NCBI GenBank assembly: GCA_002686265.1
Contig: NZBA01000108.1
Location: 1-64,000, forward strand
Source of the DNA: Planctomycetota bacterium
GTDB taxonomy: Bacteria > Planctomycetota > UBA1135 > GCA-002686595
Reading direction: 5' to 3'
Length of the DNA stretch: 64,000 bases
The translations under genes and the position numbers were made by a program. The notes under the pieces are model-generated. The model was not told the DNA's origin. It made no database searches and saw only the letters and a list, made by a program, of their open reading frames with translations. Numbering within the stretch: position 1 is the first letter of the stretch; each line of letters begins with the position of its first letter. Of the stretch, positions 32,675 to 42,068 are shown piece by piece.

Positions 32675-34071
32675 GCCACCCCCCTCTCCTTCGTCTCCTC
32701 GACCTCCTCCGTGGCGTGGTGTCCGCCACTGAGAACCGTCTTGATCTCGAAGATGCTGATCATCGGCAGGAAGCGGCAGAACAGTAGGAACAGGGTGAAG
32801 AAGAGGCCGAAGCCTCCGATCAGGGCTCCGAACTCGATTGAGGTCGGCACGTAGTCCGACCAGGCCGACGGCAGGTAGTCGCGCTGCAGGGATCCCGCGA
32901 TGATCACGAAGCGCTCGAACCACATCCCGATGTTCACCATGATCGTGATCGTGAAGACCATGCCGAGCGAACTGCGCACGCGCCGGCTCCACAAGAACTG
33001 CGGCGCCACGACGTTGCACAGGACCATCACGGCGTAGGCCCACCCCATCGGGCCGCGGATGCGGTTGGAGAAAGCGAACTGCTCGTACTCACTGCCCGAG
33101 TACCAGGCTGTGAACAGCTCCGTCGCGTACGCCAAACCCACGATCGATCCCGTGAAGACGATGACCTTGCACATCGCTGTGATGTGAACGGTCGTGATGT
33201 AGTCCTCGAAGTTCATCACCTTGCGGGCGATGAGCATCAGCATCAGCACCATCGCGAAACCCGAGAACACGGCCCCGATGACGAAGTAGGGCGGGAGCAC
33301 GGTCGTGTGCCAGCCCGGAACGACGGAGGTCGCGAAGTCGGTGCTGACGACGCTGTGCACCGAGACGACGAGCGGCGTGGCGAGGCTCGCCAGTAGAACG
33401 CAGGCCATCTCGTAGCGCGACCAGGTGCGCGCCGACCCGTCCCAGCCCAGGCTCAGCAGGCCGGTGATCTTCTTGCGCAGGCCCCGGGAGCGATCCCGGA
33501 GGGTCGCCAGGTCGGGGATCAGGCCCACGTACCAGAAGACCAGGGAAATCGTGAAGTAGGTGCCGATCGCGAACACGTCCCACAGGAGGGCCGAGCGCCA
33601 GTTCACCCACAGCGGGCCGCGGAAGTTCGGGTAGGGGAAGACCCAGAAGGCCAACCAGGGACGGCCCATGTGGATCACCGGGAACAGGCCCGCGCACATG
33701 ACGGCGAAGATCGTCATCGCCTCCGCCGAACGGTTGATCGAGGTGCGCCACTTCTGACGGAACAGGAGCAGCACGGCGGAGATCAGCGTGCCGGCGTGGC
33801 CGATCCCGACCCAGAAGACGAAATTGGTGATATCGAAGCCCCACCCGACGGTGCGGTTCAGCCCCCAGGTGCCGATCCCGGTGGCGATCTGATACCAGAC
33901 GGAAACCACGCCGATCGCCAGCAGGGTCAGAGCGCCGGCGAACGCCAGCCACCACATCCGGGTCGGGCGACGCTCCAGCGGCCCGCAGACGTCACGGGTC
34001 ACGTCGGTGGGAGTCTTGTTCCCGCCGATCAAGGCCGGCGGACGGTGGGCGGTTTGGAGCTCAGTGTGCAC
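32671..34071 (-). CDS. actC: Alternative complex III subunit ActC (NrfD/PsrC-like)
   Basis: 466 residues with about ten membrane spans. Signatures include 'GWGFDITNFVFWVGIGHAGTLISAVLLLFRQKWRTSINRSAEAMTIFAV' and 'GLFPVIHMGRPWLAFW', containing the conserved His/Asp residues of the quinol site. ActC oxidises quinol at the periplasmic side and is a candidate proton-translocating subunit. I chose the GTG at 34071 because AAGGAGGAGG precedes it inside the end of actB (11-base overlap). The C-terminus is charged (EEVEETKERGVA). Confidence 0.94.
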   Translation of the reverse strand: MHTELQTAHRPPALIGGNKTPTDVTRDVCGPLERRPTRMWWLAFAGALTLLAIGVVSVWYQIATGIGTWGLNRTVGWGFDITNFVFWVGIGHAGTLISAVLLLFRQKWRTSINRSAEAMTIFAVMCAGLFPVIHMGRPWLAFWVFPYPNFRGPLWVNWRSALLWDVFAIGTYFTISLVFWYVGLIPDLATLRDRSRGLRKKITGLLSLGWDGSARTWSRYEMACVLLASLATPLVVSVHSVVSTDFATSVVPGWHTTVLPPYFVIGAVFSGFAMVLMLMLIARKVMNFEDYITTVHITAMCKVIVFTGSIVGLAYATELFTAWYSGSEYEQFAFSNRIRGPMGWAYAVMVLCNVVAPQFLWSRRVRSSLGMVFTITIMVNIGMWFERFVIIAGSLQRDYLPSAWSDYVPTSIEFGALIGGFGLFFTLFLLFCRFLPMISIFEIKTVLSGGHHATEEVEETKERGVA

Positions 34072-37033
34072 CGTGATCCTCCTCCTTGCGCCCGTTGTGA
34101 ACATGGGCCAGGTAGCGCACCGAGGGCTGGACGTTCAGCTCCTCGAGCATGCTGTAGGCGCGCGGCCGCTTCGCCAACTGGGCGATGCGGCTCTCGGGGT
34201 CGCGCAGGTTCCCGAACACGATCGCCCCCGCGGGACAGGACTGCTGGCAAGCGGGCGTGATGTCGCCGTCACGCACGTCGCGGCCCTCGCGCCGGGCCTC
34301 GGCCTTGGCCTCCTGGATACGCTGCAAGCAGAACGAGCACTTCTCCATGACGCCGCGGGAGCGGATGGTCACATCTGGGTTCAGCGCGTGGTTCTGCAGG
34401 GCATCCTCCCGCGGGTACTCGAACCAGTTGAAGCGCCGCACCTTGTAAGGGCAGGTATTGGCGCAGTAGCGCGTCCCGACACAGCGGTTGTAGACCTGCT
34501 GGTTGAGCCCCTCGGCAGAGTGCACCGTCGCCAGAACGGGACAGACTGACTCGCAAGGCGCGTGATCGCACTGCTGACACATCATCGGCTGGTGCAAGGC
34601 GCGCAGGTCGTCCTCGCCGCCCTCGAAGTAGCGGTCGATGCGCAGCCAGCTCATCTCCCGGTGTCGCCGGACTTCGTCGCGCCCCACGACCGGGACGTTG
34701 TTCTCCGCCTGACAGGAGACGACACAGGCCGAGCAACCGGTGCACTTGGAGAGGTCGATCGCCAGCCCCCAGGTCGTATCGCCAGAGTGGTCGTCGCTCC
34801 ACAGGTCGGTCACCGGCAAGTCGTGGCCGTGAGCCGCGGCGTGCGGGTCGGCCTTCCAGGCGGCGAAGGATGTGGTGTGCACGAGGTCGCGCCGCTCGTG
34901 CCCCTCGATCGCCAGGTGCTCGGGGAGAACGAGCGAGTGGTGGTCCTGCGTGGCCGCCAGCTCCACCGAGGCCCCGGTCCGCGCCAGCGTGACGTGCCGG
35001 CCGTCGAGACGCCGACCAGCGGAATCTACCGCCAGGAGTCGGGCATTCGCCCCGATGACGCTTCCCGCCTCGACGGTCGGGCGACCCTCGAGCCACTGCG
35101 GGCCCACATCGGTGAAGCGGTCCGTCCCCAGGCGCCCGTAGCCGAGGGCCACGGCGACCACGCCGTCGTGCTGGCCGCGTTGGACGTGCACGGGGAGCGA
35201 AATGGCGGCGGCGTCGTCTGTGACGGCGATCTCGACGACGGCGCCCTCCTCGAGTTCGAGGCGCTCGGCGGTCAGGGGCGACAGGCAGGCGTAGTTGTCC
35301 CAGGTGATCTTGCTGACCGGGTCGGGGAGCTCGTGCAGCCAGGGGTTGTGTCCGTGGCGACCGTCGAGCATGCCGATCTTGGGGTACAGCACGAGGCTGA
35401 GCGCACCGGTGACGGGCGCCGGAGCCGAGGCTACGGCGTGCACCGCCTCACGAACGAAGTGGTCGGAGACCCGGCGCTGCTCGTCGAGAACGACGAAGCC
35501 GTCGTCTAGGGCGCGATCGAAGAACGTGTCGAAGTCCTCCACCCCCGAGCGCGGGTGCAGCTCACGGCGCCAATGGTCGCGAAGTAGCTCGCGGTCGGGA
35601 CGCGAGTCTCCGCCGAGCGCCGCGAGGGTGGCGCGCAGGGTCCGGCCAGAGCGCAGGGCGGGGACCGTGGGTTGTGTAAGGCTGAAGGTGCCGCGCAGCG
35701 GCTCGGCATCATTCCAACTCTCCAGGAAGTGCGGCTCGGGCAACACCCAGTCCGCCAGCTCGCTGGTCTCGTCGGGAGCGGCGGCGCAGCTGACGAGCAG
35801 CTTGGCCCGCTCGACCGTGAGGGCGCCGGCCAGATCGTAAACGGGGTTCGCTCCGGCCACGATCAGCAGGTCCACCTGCTCGTCGGCCAGCTCCGCCTGC
35901 AGTTCCGCGAGTTCGCGCTCGTCACCGAGCCGCTGTTGCGACGCGTGGACCAAGTCCAGGGTCGCTCCGTAGTTCCCCAGGAGCTCGTTCGCGTAGTTGA
36001 CGAGGACTTGGACCTCGCTGTCCTGCGCGCCGGCGATGACCAGGCTCTCGCCGCGCGTCTCCCACAGGTCCGCGGCAATGGTCACGAGCAGCTCCGCGTG
36101 CGGCGCGTGCTCCGCCGCCCCCCGACAGGGGCCCCGGGCCCCGCCGCACTGCTCGAGCAGGTCACAGAGTCCACTCAGCACCGCGCCGGTCTCCCAGGGC
36201 GCGAGCCGTGTGCGGACGTCCGCCCGACAGCCGGTCAGAGAGGTACGGGCCTCGAGCTGGTAGTGGCGCGACATCGTCTCACCCTGAACATCGAGGTCCC
36301 TCCCGCGGGTGTAACCGGCAGCGAACTCAACCGGTGATATCCAGGTGGCAAGGAAGTCGGCGTCGAAGGCGACGATCGTCTTCGCGCGCTCGAAGCGGTA
36401 GCGCGGGAGCACGCGCTCCCCGTGGGTGAGCTCGTGGGCGGATGGGATCGCCGACGCGGAGAGTCCGTCATACGAGAGGTGACGCGCATCCTGGAAGCTC
36501 TCCAGGAAGCGGTCGATCGCGACGCGCGTACTCGGGCTGTTGACCGTTGAAGTCAACAGCCGCACCCGGCCGCCGCTCGCACGCAGGCCATCCAGGATCA
36601 CGGTGAGCTCCTCGTCGGCGGCGCTCCAGCGCAGGTCTTGACCGCGGCCGTCTACGATGCGGCGCGCACCATCGAAGCGCTTGGAGTCGTAGAGGGAGAG
36701 GACCGATCCCTGCCCCGCCGGACAAAGCCCGCCCGCGGAAACTGGATGCCCGGGGATTCCCTCGAGCTTGATCGGCCTGCCGTCCCTGCAGCGAGCCAAC
36801 ACACCACAGCCCGCCTCGCAGCCGCCACAGCTGGATGCGATCCAGTAGGGCCGCCCCGGAACGAACTCCCGCGACGCTTCCAGCGCCGGGATCGCTCTGC
36901 GAGTCGGGCCGCGCGAACATCCGGCCAGGGAGGCTCCCGCGATGCCGAATCCCACGAGCTGCAGGAACCCTCGCCGGGAGCTGCCCTCCCGCTCGAAGGG
37001 GAGCAGGACTTCGTCTTCGGTGCTCTGATCCAT
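34061..37033 (-). CDS. actB: Alternative complex III subunit ActB, with an intact molybdoenzyme-type [4Fe-4S] motif
   Basis: 990 residues. A Tat lipoprotein-type signal (SSRRGFLQLVGFGIAGASLAGC) is followed by a molybdopterin-oxidoreductase-like domain (to about 690) and a ferredoxin domain (about 720-960) with CTGCSACVVSC, CQQCDHAPCESVCP, CVGTRYCANTCP and CSFC...CQQSCP, enough for four clusters. Unusually, the first domain has CGGCEAGC...GGLC, that is CX2CX3CX27C, the complete [4Fe-4S] motif of real molybdoenzymes. Characterised ActB proteins have lost it. The subunit carries electrons from quinol-binding ActC/F to the haems of ActA. Its ATG shares a base with the actA stop. Confidence 0.93.
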   Translation of the reverse strand: MDQSTEDEVLLPFEREGSSRRGFLQLVGFGIAGASLAGCSRGPTRRAIPALEASREFVPGRPYWIASSCGGCEAGCGVLARCRDGRPIKLEGIPGHPVSAGGLCPAGQGSVLSLYDSKRFDGARRIVDGRGQDLRWSAADEELTVILDGLRASGGRVRLLTSTVNSPSTRVAIDRFLESFQDARHLSYDGLSASAIPSAHELTHGERVLPRYRFERAKTIVAFDADFLATWISPVEFAAGYTRGRDLDVQGETMSRHYQLEARTSLTGCRADVRTRLAPWETGAVLSGLCDLLEQCGGARGPCRGAAEHAPHAELLVTIAADLWETRGESLVIAGAQDSEVQVLVNYANELLGNYGATLDLVHASQQRLGDERELAELQAELADEQVDLLIVAGANPVYDLAGALTVERAKLLVSCAAAPDETSELADWVLPEPHFLESWNDAEPLRGTFSLTQPTVPALRSGRTLRATLAALGGDSRPDRELLRDHWRRELHPRSGVEDFDTFFDRALDDGFVVLDEQRRVSDHFVREAVHAVASAPAPVTGALSLVLYPKIGMLDGRHGHNPWLHELPDPVSKITWDNYACLSPLTAERLELEEGAVVEIAVTDDAAAISLPVHVQRGQHDGVVAVALGYGRLGTDRFTDVGPQWLEGRPTVEAGSVIGANARLLAVDSAGRRLDGRHVTLARTGASVELAATQDHHSLVLPEHLAIEGHERRDLVHTTSFAAWKADPHAAAHGHDLPVTDLWSDDHSGDTTWGLAIDLSKCTGCSACVVSCQAENNVPVVGRDEVRRHREMSWLRIDRYFEGGEDDLRALHQPMMCQQCDHAPCESVCPVLATVHSAEGLNQQVYNRCVGTRYCANTCPYKVRRFNWFEYPREDALQNHALNPDVTIRSRGVMEKCSFCLQRIQEAKAEARREGRDVRDGDITPACQQSCPAGAIVFGNLRDPESRIAQLAKRPRAYSMLEELNVQPSVRYLAHVHNGRKEEDHGAH

Positions 37034-37680
37034 CAGTAGTGACACACTCCGCAATCGGTCGACGCGTGCTCGACCAAGTGACCTTCGGGCGCGATCGAAC
37101 TCTCACGGTGGCAGTTCACGCACCAGCCCATGGACAGGTCCGAGTGCTGCCGGATGCGCTCCATGCTCTGGACCGGACCGTGGCACGTTTCGCAGGCCAG
37201 TCCTTTCGCAACGTGAACTCGGTGATCGAAGTACACGAAGTCGGGGAGGTTGTGGACGCGCACCCACTCGATCGGCTTCCCAAGCTCGCCGGTCGGCTCC
37301 AACTTCTCGTCCAAACCCACCGCGTCGAAGAGCTTGCGCAGCTCGCTCGAAACGATGCGTTGGGGTTCGCGCTCCTCCTTCTCCGCCGCCTCCCGCTCCT
37401 CGAGGAAGGCATCGAACCCGCTCGTGACCGTCTTGTGGCAGTTCATGCACACCGACGCCGAGGGAATCCCCGCGTGCCGGCTGCGCTCCGCCCCGTAGTG
37501 GCAGTACTGACAGTCGATGCCGAGTTCGCCCGCGTGCAGGCGGTGGGAATAAGCGATCGGCTGGACAGGTTCGTAGCCCTGGTTGTTCCCCGGCAGCCTC
37601 ACGGAGGCCGTCCGGGCCAGGACCACGGTCCCGATCACCAGCATGAAGAAGGCGAGTATCTTGCCGTTCAGCGCCATCAT
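37033..37680 (-). CDS. actA: Alternative complex III subunit ActA, pentahaem cytochrome c
   Basis: 215 residues: an N-terminal signal anchor (LNGKILAFFMLVIGTVVLA) and five CxxCH haem sites (CQYCH, CMNCH, CETCH, CVNCH, CGVCH), with the ActA-type opening 'YEPVQPIAYSHRLHAGELGIDCQYCHYGAERSRHAGIP'. It passes electrons through the periplasmic haem chain of ACIII. The ATG at 37680 lies one base after the narK stop, with GGAGGTG inside the narK end, so ACIII is translated as a continuation of the nar operon. A second ATG directly follows (MMALNG). Confidence 0.94.
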   Translation of the reverse strand: MMALNGKILAFFMLVIGTVVLARTASVRLPGNNQGYEPVQPIAYSHRLHAGELGIDCQYCHYGAERSRHAGIPSASVCMNCHKTVTSGFDAFLEEREAAEKEEREPQRIVSSELRKLFDAVGLDEKLEPTGELGKPIEWVRVHNLPDFVYFDHRVHVAKGLACETCHGPVQSMERIRQHSDLSMGWCVNCHRESSIAPEGHLVEHASTDCGVCHY

Positions 37681-37681
37681 A

Positions 37682-39307
37682 TCAGCAGGGCACCTCCGCA
37701 CCCTTGCGCGCGTAGAACCACCAGTTGACGAGCAGGCACGAGGCGTAGTAGAGCGCGAAACCGTAGAGCGCATACTCCGGAGTGCCGGCCTTGATCTGCG
37801 TCGCGAAGATCTTGGGGATGAGATACGCACCGTAGGCCGCGATGGCCGAGGTCCACCCCAGCACGGGGCCCGCCTGCTCCTTCGAGAAGATGATCGGGAT
37901 CATCCGGAAGGTCGAACCGTTCCCGATCCCGGTCGTGGCGAAGAGAACGATGAAGAGCAGCAAGAAGGGCATGAAGTACTGCTCGGGCGTGGACGATTGG
38001 CTCGCCAGCGACACGCAGTAACCAGCCCCGATCGTGGACGCGATCATGAGCACCGTGTCCCACTGCGTCACGCGAGCGCCGCCCAGCTTGTCGGACAGCC
38101 AGCCTCCCAGGGGCCTGATCAAGGCTCCCACTCCGGCGCCGATCCAGATGTACTTGGCCGAAATCGGCGCGCCGGGGTTGCTGATCGCCTCGGCCAATGG
38201 CGATCCGTCGGCACCGACCCGAACTACGCCGAAGACGTCGTCGATCAGCTTCGGGAAGGCGTTCGCATAGCCGATGAACGAGCCGAAGGTCATCGTGTAG
38301 AGCCAGGTCATGACCCAGTTGTGCTTGTTGCTGAAGATGGCGAACTGCCCCTTCAGATTCTCCTTGGTCGCCTTCGGCGTCATGAAGCGCATCAAGACCA
38401 AGGTCACGACCACGGTCACGAGCAGCACGAGGAAGGTCTTCAACAGGACCGGGAAGCCCCCCCAGGGCACGATCAGCATCCCCACGCCGACGGTCACGCC
38501 CAAGAACCCCAGGAAGGTCAGCCAGAGGCACTTCCCGATCGCCACGGGGAACGGGCCGCAGTCGTGCTGCGGCAGGTTGTTCATGAAGAAGTAGGCCATG
38601 ACGGCGAAGGCGGCCAGGATCGGAATCCAGACCAAGGCCGCGTTCTGCACCCATACCGGCTCACCACCGGCTCCGACATGGGGCTCACCGCCGACAGCAC
38701 CGAAGGCGCCGAAGGTGATGACCCACGGCAGGAGGAACTGCATCACGCTGACACCCGCATTCCCCAGTCCCGCGTTGAGTCCCAGGGAGAGGCCCTGCAT
38801 GCGCTTGGGGAAGAAGAAGCTGATGTTGGACATCGACGACGCGAAGGCGCCCCCGCCCACGCCCGAGAGAGCCGCCAGCAAGATGAAGATGTGGAAGGGC
38901 GTCTGCGGGTTCTGCAAGGCGAACCCGGCACCGATGGCCGGCAAGAGCAGCATCAAGGTCGTCATGAACTTGACGTTGCGCCCGCCGCAGATGGCGATCA
39001 TGAACGCATTGGGGATGCGCAGGGTCGCTCCCGCCAACCCGGCCACGGCCGGCAGGGTGAATAGCAGCGCGCGGTACTCGTCTCCGGAGTACGACGCGCC
39101 GTCGTTCATGAAGGTGAAGTCGAAGACCTCCTTGCTCGCGAAGTGCAGCTTCTGAATGAACTTGGCCAGCATCCCCCAGTAGAGCCAGACGGAGAACGCG
39201 CACAGGAGATTGGGAATGGAGACCCACAGATTCCGGTTCGCGATGGCCTTGCCCTCGCCGTCCCAGAACCCCTCGTCTTCGACGTCCCAGCGTTTGAGCT
39301 CCTTCAC
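37682..39307 (-). CDS. narK: NarK-type nitrate/nitrite transporter (MFS)
   Basis: 541 residues, about 12 spans. The two nitrate signatures of the NNP family are visible: 'ALSGVGGGAFASSMSNISFFFPKRMQGLSLGLNAGLGNAGVS' and 'ATTGIGNGSTFRMIPIIFSKEQAGPVLGWTSAIAAYGAYLIP'. The long loop after span 3 and the 'WVQNAALVWIPI' region suit the NarK2/NarU branch, usually nitrate/nitrite exchange. It starts with GTG at 39307 (GGAAGG upstream), 16 bases after narI, and ends one base before actA. Confidence 0.94.
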   Translation of the reverse strand: MKELKRWDVEDEGFWDGEGKAIANRNLWVSIPNLLCAFSVWLYWGMLAKFIQKLHFASKEVFDFTFMNDGASYSGDEYRALLFTLPAVAGLAGATLRIPNAFMIAICGGRNVKFMTTLMLLLPAIGAGFALQNPQTPFHIFILLAALSGVGGGAFASSMSNISFFFPKRMQGLSLGLNAGLGNAGVSVMQFLLPWVITFGAFGAVGGEPHVGAGGEPVWVQNAALVWIPILAAFAVMAYFFMNNLPQHDCGPFPVAIGKCLWLTFLGFLGVTVGVGMLIVPWGGFPVLLKTFLVLLVTVVVTLVLMRFMTPKATKENLKGQFAIFSNKHNWVMTWLYTMTFGSFIGYANAFPKLIDDVFGVVRVGADGSPLAEAISNPGAPISAKYIWIGAGVGALIRPLGGWLSDKLGGARVTQWDTVLMIASTIGAGYCVSLASQSSTPEQYFMPFLLLFIVLFATTGIGNGSTFRMIPIIFSKEQAGPVLGWTSAIAAYGAYLIPKIFATQIKAGTPEYALYGFALYYASCLLVNWWFYARKGAEVPC

Positions 39308-39323
39308 GGATGGACCTTCCTGA

Positions 39324-40013
39324 TCAGTCGGGGTTGTTGACCTTCGTGCGGTCCCAGTTCCAGATCACGACCTGGGTGCGACGCCAGAGGTAGGGATTGG
39401 GAACAACGAGGATGTGCACGAGGCGCGTGAACGGGAAGAAGCCGATCAGGAGGAAGGCGTTGATGACGTGCGCCTTGACCATGAGCGGTAGGGCCGCGAC
39501 GAAGGTCACGTCCGGGGAGAGTTTCACCAGGGACCAGAGCCAGGGCGTGAGATTGGTGGCGAACCAGGAACTGCCCCAACCATGGAAGACGGCCACTCCG
39601 ATTCCGGTGAGCACCTGCACGAGCAGCAAGCAGTAGACGATCCAATCACCGCTCGTCGTCACGCGGCGCGCCAGGGCGCTCGTGCGACGGCGGATCATGA
39701 TGTTCGCGAGCCCCACCAGGGTCAGGACCGCGAAGGCGATCCCGGTGACCTCCAGCAACATCAGCCGCAGGGGTTCGGCGTTCCACGAGAGGATCGTGCC
39801 CGGGAGCAAGAACCCGATCACGTGCCCGCAGAGGACCACGAGGATCCCGTAGTGGAAGGGCACGGAGCCCCAGAAGTGGTGTTGGTTCTCGAGGAACTGC
39901 GAAGACAGGCTCGAGTAGCTGAAGGCCTTCAGGCGGTAGCGCTGGATCGTGACGATGAAGAAGACCACCATCACGACGTACGGCAACACTCCAAACAGGA
40001 CGAAGTCGTTCAT
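39324..40013 (-). CDS. narI: Respiratory nitrate reductase gamma subunit, cytochrome b
   Basis: 229 residues with five membrane spans. Paired histidines for two b haems lie in 'FHYGILVVLCGHVIGFLLPG' (about residues 53-65) and in 'LPLMVKAHVINAFLLIGFFPFTRLVHIL'. NarI anchors NarGH to the inside of the membrane and takes electrons from quinol at the periplasmic side. The length and His pattern match E. coli-type NarI. ATGA overlap with narJ. Confidence 0.95.
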   Translation of the reverse strand: MNDFVLFGVLPYVVMVVFFIVTIQRYRLKAFSYSSLSSQFLENQHHFWGSVPFHYGILVVLCGHVIGFLLPGTILSWNAEPLRLMLLEVTGIAFAVLTLVGLANIMIRRRTSALARRVTTSGDWIVYCLLLVQVLTGIGVAVFHGWGSSWFATNLTPWLWSLVKLSPDVTFVAALPLMVKAHVINAFLLIGFFPFTRLVHILVVPNPYLWRRTQVVIWNWDRTKVNNPD

Positions 40014-40558
40014 CTCACCGCCTCCTGCGCGGCATCAGCCAGGGGAGAGTGCAACTCGAGCACGCGCAGGGTGGCTCCGAGCACGCCGACCCAGGGACTC
40101 TCGATGGTCGCCAGGTTCTCGTGGATCTTCTCCACGGCCTGATGGACCTGACCGGCGGCTAGGGCGCTCGCCAGCTTGTCGGGAACGCGGCCGAGGACCG
40201 CCAGGACGTGCGTCAGGTGGTCGGGAAGCTCGGTTTGCTCGGTGATGCCGTGCTCCCGCATGAGCGCACGGAAGCGAACCATCAGGACCCCGCGGGCGTA
40301 GTTCTCGCCGAACAACTGCCAGCCCACCTCCAGCGAGCGATCGGCGACGTTGTCGAAGGTCCTGGTGTAGAGTTCCTCGAGCCGCCCACCGTCCAGCGTC
40401 GCGATACCCTCGAGGAAGCCGCGCAACTCCTCCGCGCTCTCGGGACAGGCCCGTCCCACGACGGCGACGGCCGCGGTGTACCGCTCGACTCCGCCAGCCT
40501 CCCCAGGGTAGGTGAGCAAGCACGCCAGGGCGTCGTGAACTTCGGGTCCGGGCCTCAT
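40010..40558 (-). CDS. narJ: Nitrate reductase assembly chaperone NarJ
   Basis: 182 residues, helical, with the NarJ-specific 'LEELYTRTFDNVADRSLEVGWQLFGENYARGVLMVRFR' followed by 'ELPDHLTHVLAVLGRVP'. NarJ binds apo-NarG, aids molybdenum cofactor insertion and membrane attachment. The ATG at 40558 follows the narH stop by one base; narI overlaps its end. It is clearly different from the TorD-like chaperone at 9632, so each reductase has its own. Confidence 0.94.
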   Translation of the reverse strand: MRPGPEVHDALACLLTYPGEAGGVERYTAAVAVVGRACPESAEELRGFLEGIATLDGGRLEELYTRTFDNVADRSLEVGWQLFGENYARGVLMVRFRALMREHGITEQTELPDHLTHVLAVLGRVPDKLASALAAGQVHQAVEKIHENLATIESPWVGVLGATLRVLELHSPLADAAQEAVR

Positions 40559-40559
40559 C

Positions 40560-42047
40560 TCAGCTCCTCCGCGGAGCATCCCGGAAGCCGAAACCGGCCG
40601 CCGATCGGTGATCGTGCGGGTCGGCGATCATCTCCATTGCCATTTCGCGTTGGAACGGTGGGATGACGAAGCGGTCTTCCCAAGTGGAGAGAGCCGTGAG
40701 CTTGAAGATGGCATCCGCCTCCTCGGGGGTGCAGTCCGCTTCGGTCAGCCCCTGGGTCGCGGCCTCCAAGCTGACGTCCCCGACGGTCACGTGCCTCCGC
40801 CAAACGCGAACGGCCAGCTGCTTGCGCAAGGCGTACCGCACCTTGCCTTCGTTTCCAGCGGCGAAGAGCTTGCCGAGGTACCCCATGGGTGCCCGGGCCT
40901 TCTCGATCTCGGCGAACAACTCGTCCACGTCGCTGCGCACGAGATCTCCCTCTGAGATCGACATCACCGGCAGCAGCGGCGGAACGTAGAACAGCATCGG
41001 GAAGGTGCGGTACTCGACGTGCAGCGGCAGGCCGAGCTTCCACTCCTTCGCGAACCGGTACGCGGGCGACTTCTGGGCGGAGTCGACGACGCCCTCGGGG
41101 ATCCCGCAGCGGCTGGCCTCCTCGATTACGGCAGGGTCGTTGGGATCGAGGATCATCCGGCGCTGGGCCTCGACGAGCTCGTCGTCGGGGCGCAGGGCGG
41201 CCTCTTTGATCTGGTCGGCGTCGTAGAGGACGTTCCCGAGGTAGCGGATGCGGCCGACGCAGCTGTGGAAGCAGGCCGGCGCCTCGCCCGACTCGAGCCG
41301 CGGGAAACAGAGGATGCACTTCTCCGACTTACCGGTGGACCAGTTGTAGTAGGTCTTCTTGTAGGGGCAGGCCGAGATGCAAGAGCGCCAGGCTCGGCAG
41401 CGGTCCTGGTTGATCAGGACGATCCCGTCCTCGCCTCGCTTGTACATCGCTCCCGATGGACAGGAGGCAACGCACGCGGGATTGAGGCAGTGATTGCAGA
41501 TGCGCGGCAGGTAGAACATGACCATCCGCTCGATGGCCTTCATCTGCTGCCTCTGCTCTTCGGAGAGCACCTCCAGGTTGGTGTCGTTGGCCGCGTAGAT
41601 CTCAGACCCACCCAGGTCATCGTCCCAATTCGGCCCCGCTTCGATCTCCATCGGCTCGCCGGTGATCATCGAGATCGGACGCGCCACGGGCTGGTCGTCA
41701 CCCTCGGGGGCGTTGAAGAGCTCGCTGTAGTCGTAGGTCCACGGCTCGTAGTAGTCGTCGAGGCTCGGCTGCGACGGGTTGTGGAAGATGTTCGGGATGA
41801 TCTTCCGCTTGCCTGTCGAACGCAGCTCGAGGTCCTCGCCGTCCGTCTTCCAGCCACCCTTGTAGGAGTCCTGATCCTCCCATTTCGTCGGGTAACCGGT
41901 ACCGGGCTTGGTCTCGACGTTGTTCCACCACATGTAGTCCGTGCCCTCGCGGTCGGTCCACACGTTCTTGCAGGCGACGCTGCAGGTGTGGCACCCGATG
42001 CACTTGTCGAGGTGGAACACCAGCGATATCTGAGATCGAACGTCCAT
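40560..42047 (-). CDS. narH: Respiratory nitrate reductase beta subunit, cytoplasmic type
   Basis: 495 residues. Starts MDVRSQISLVFHLDKCIGCHTCSVACKNVWT, with further Cys groups CNHCLNPACVASCP, CRAWRSCISACP (Trp in place of a Cys, giving the [3Fe-4S] cluster) and CILCFPRLESGEAPACFHSCVG. It relays electrons from NarI to NarG. The C-terminal 'TWEDRFVIPPFQREM' region is typical of full-length NarH. It lies 21 bases after narG. Confidence 0.96.
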   Translation of the reverse strand: MDVRSQISLVFHLDKCIGCHTCSVACKNVWTDREGTDYMWWNNVETKPGTGYPTKWEDQDSYKGGWKTDGEDLELRSTGKRKIIPNIFHNPSQPSLDDYYEPWTYDYSELFNAPEGDDQPVARPISMITGEPMEIEAGPNWDDDLGGSEIYAANDTNLEVLSEEQRQQMKAIERMVMFYLPRICNHCLNPACVASCPSGAMYKRGEDGIVLINQDRCRAWRSCISACPYKKTYYNWSTGKSEKCILCFPRLESGEAPACFHSCVGRIRYLGNVLYDADQIKEAALRPDDELVEAQRRMILDPNDPAVIEEASRCGIPEGVVDSAQKSPAYRFAKEWKLGLPLHVEYRTFPMLFYVPPLLPVMSISEGDLVRSDVDELFAEIEKARAPMGYLGKLFAAGNEGKVRYALRKQLAVRVWRRHVTVGDVSLEAATQGLTEADCTPEEADAIFKLTALSTWEDRFVIPPFQREMAMEMIADPHDHRSAAGFGFRDAPRRS

Positions 42048-42068
42048 GGCTATCCTCGTGAAGATGGG

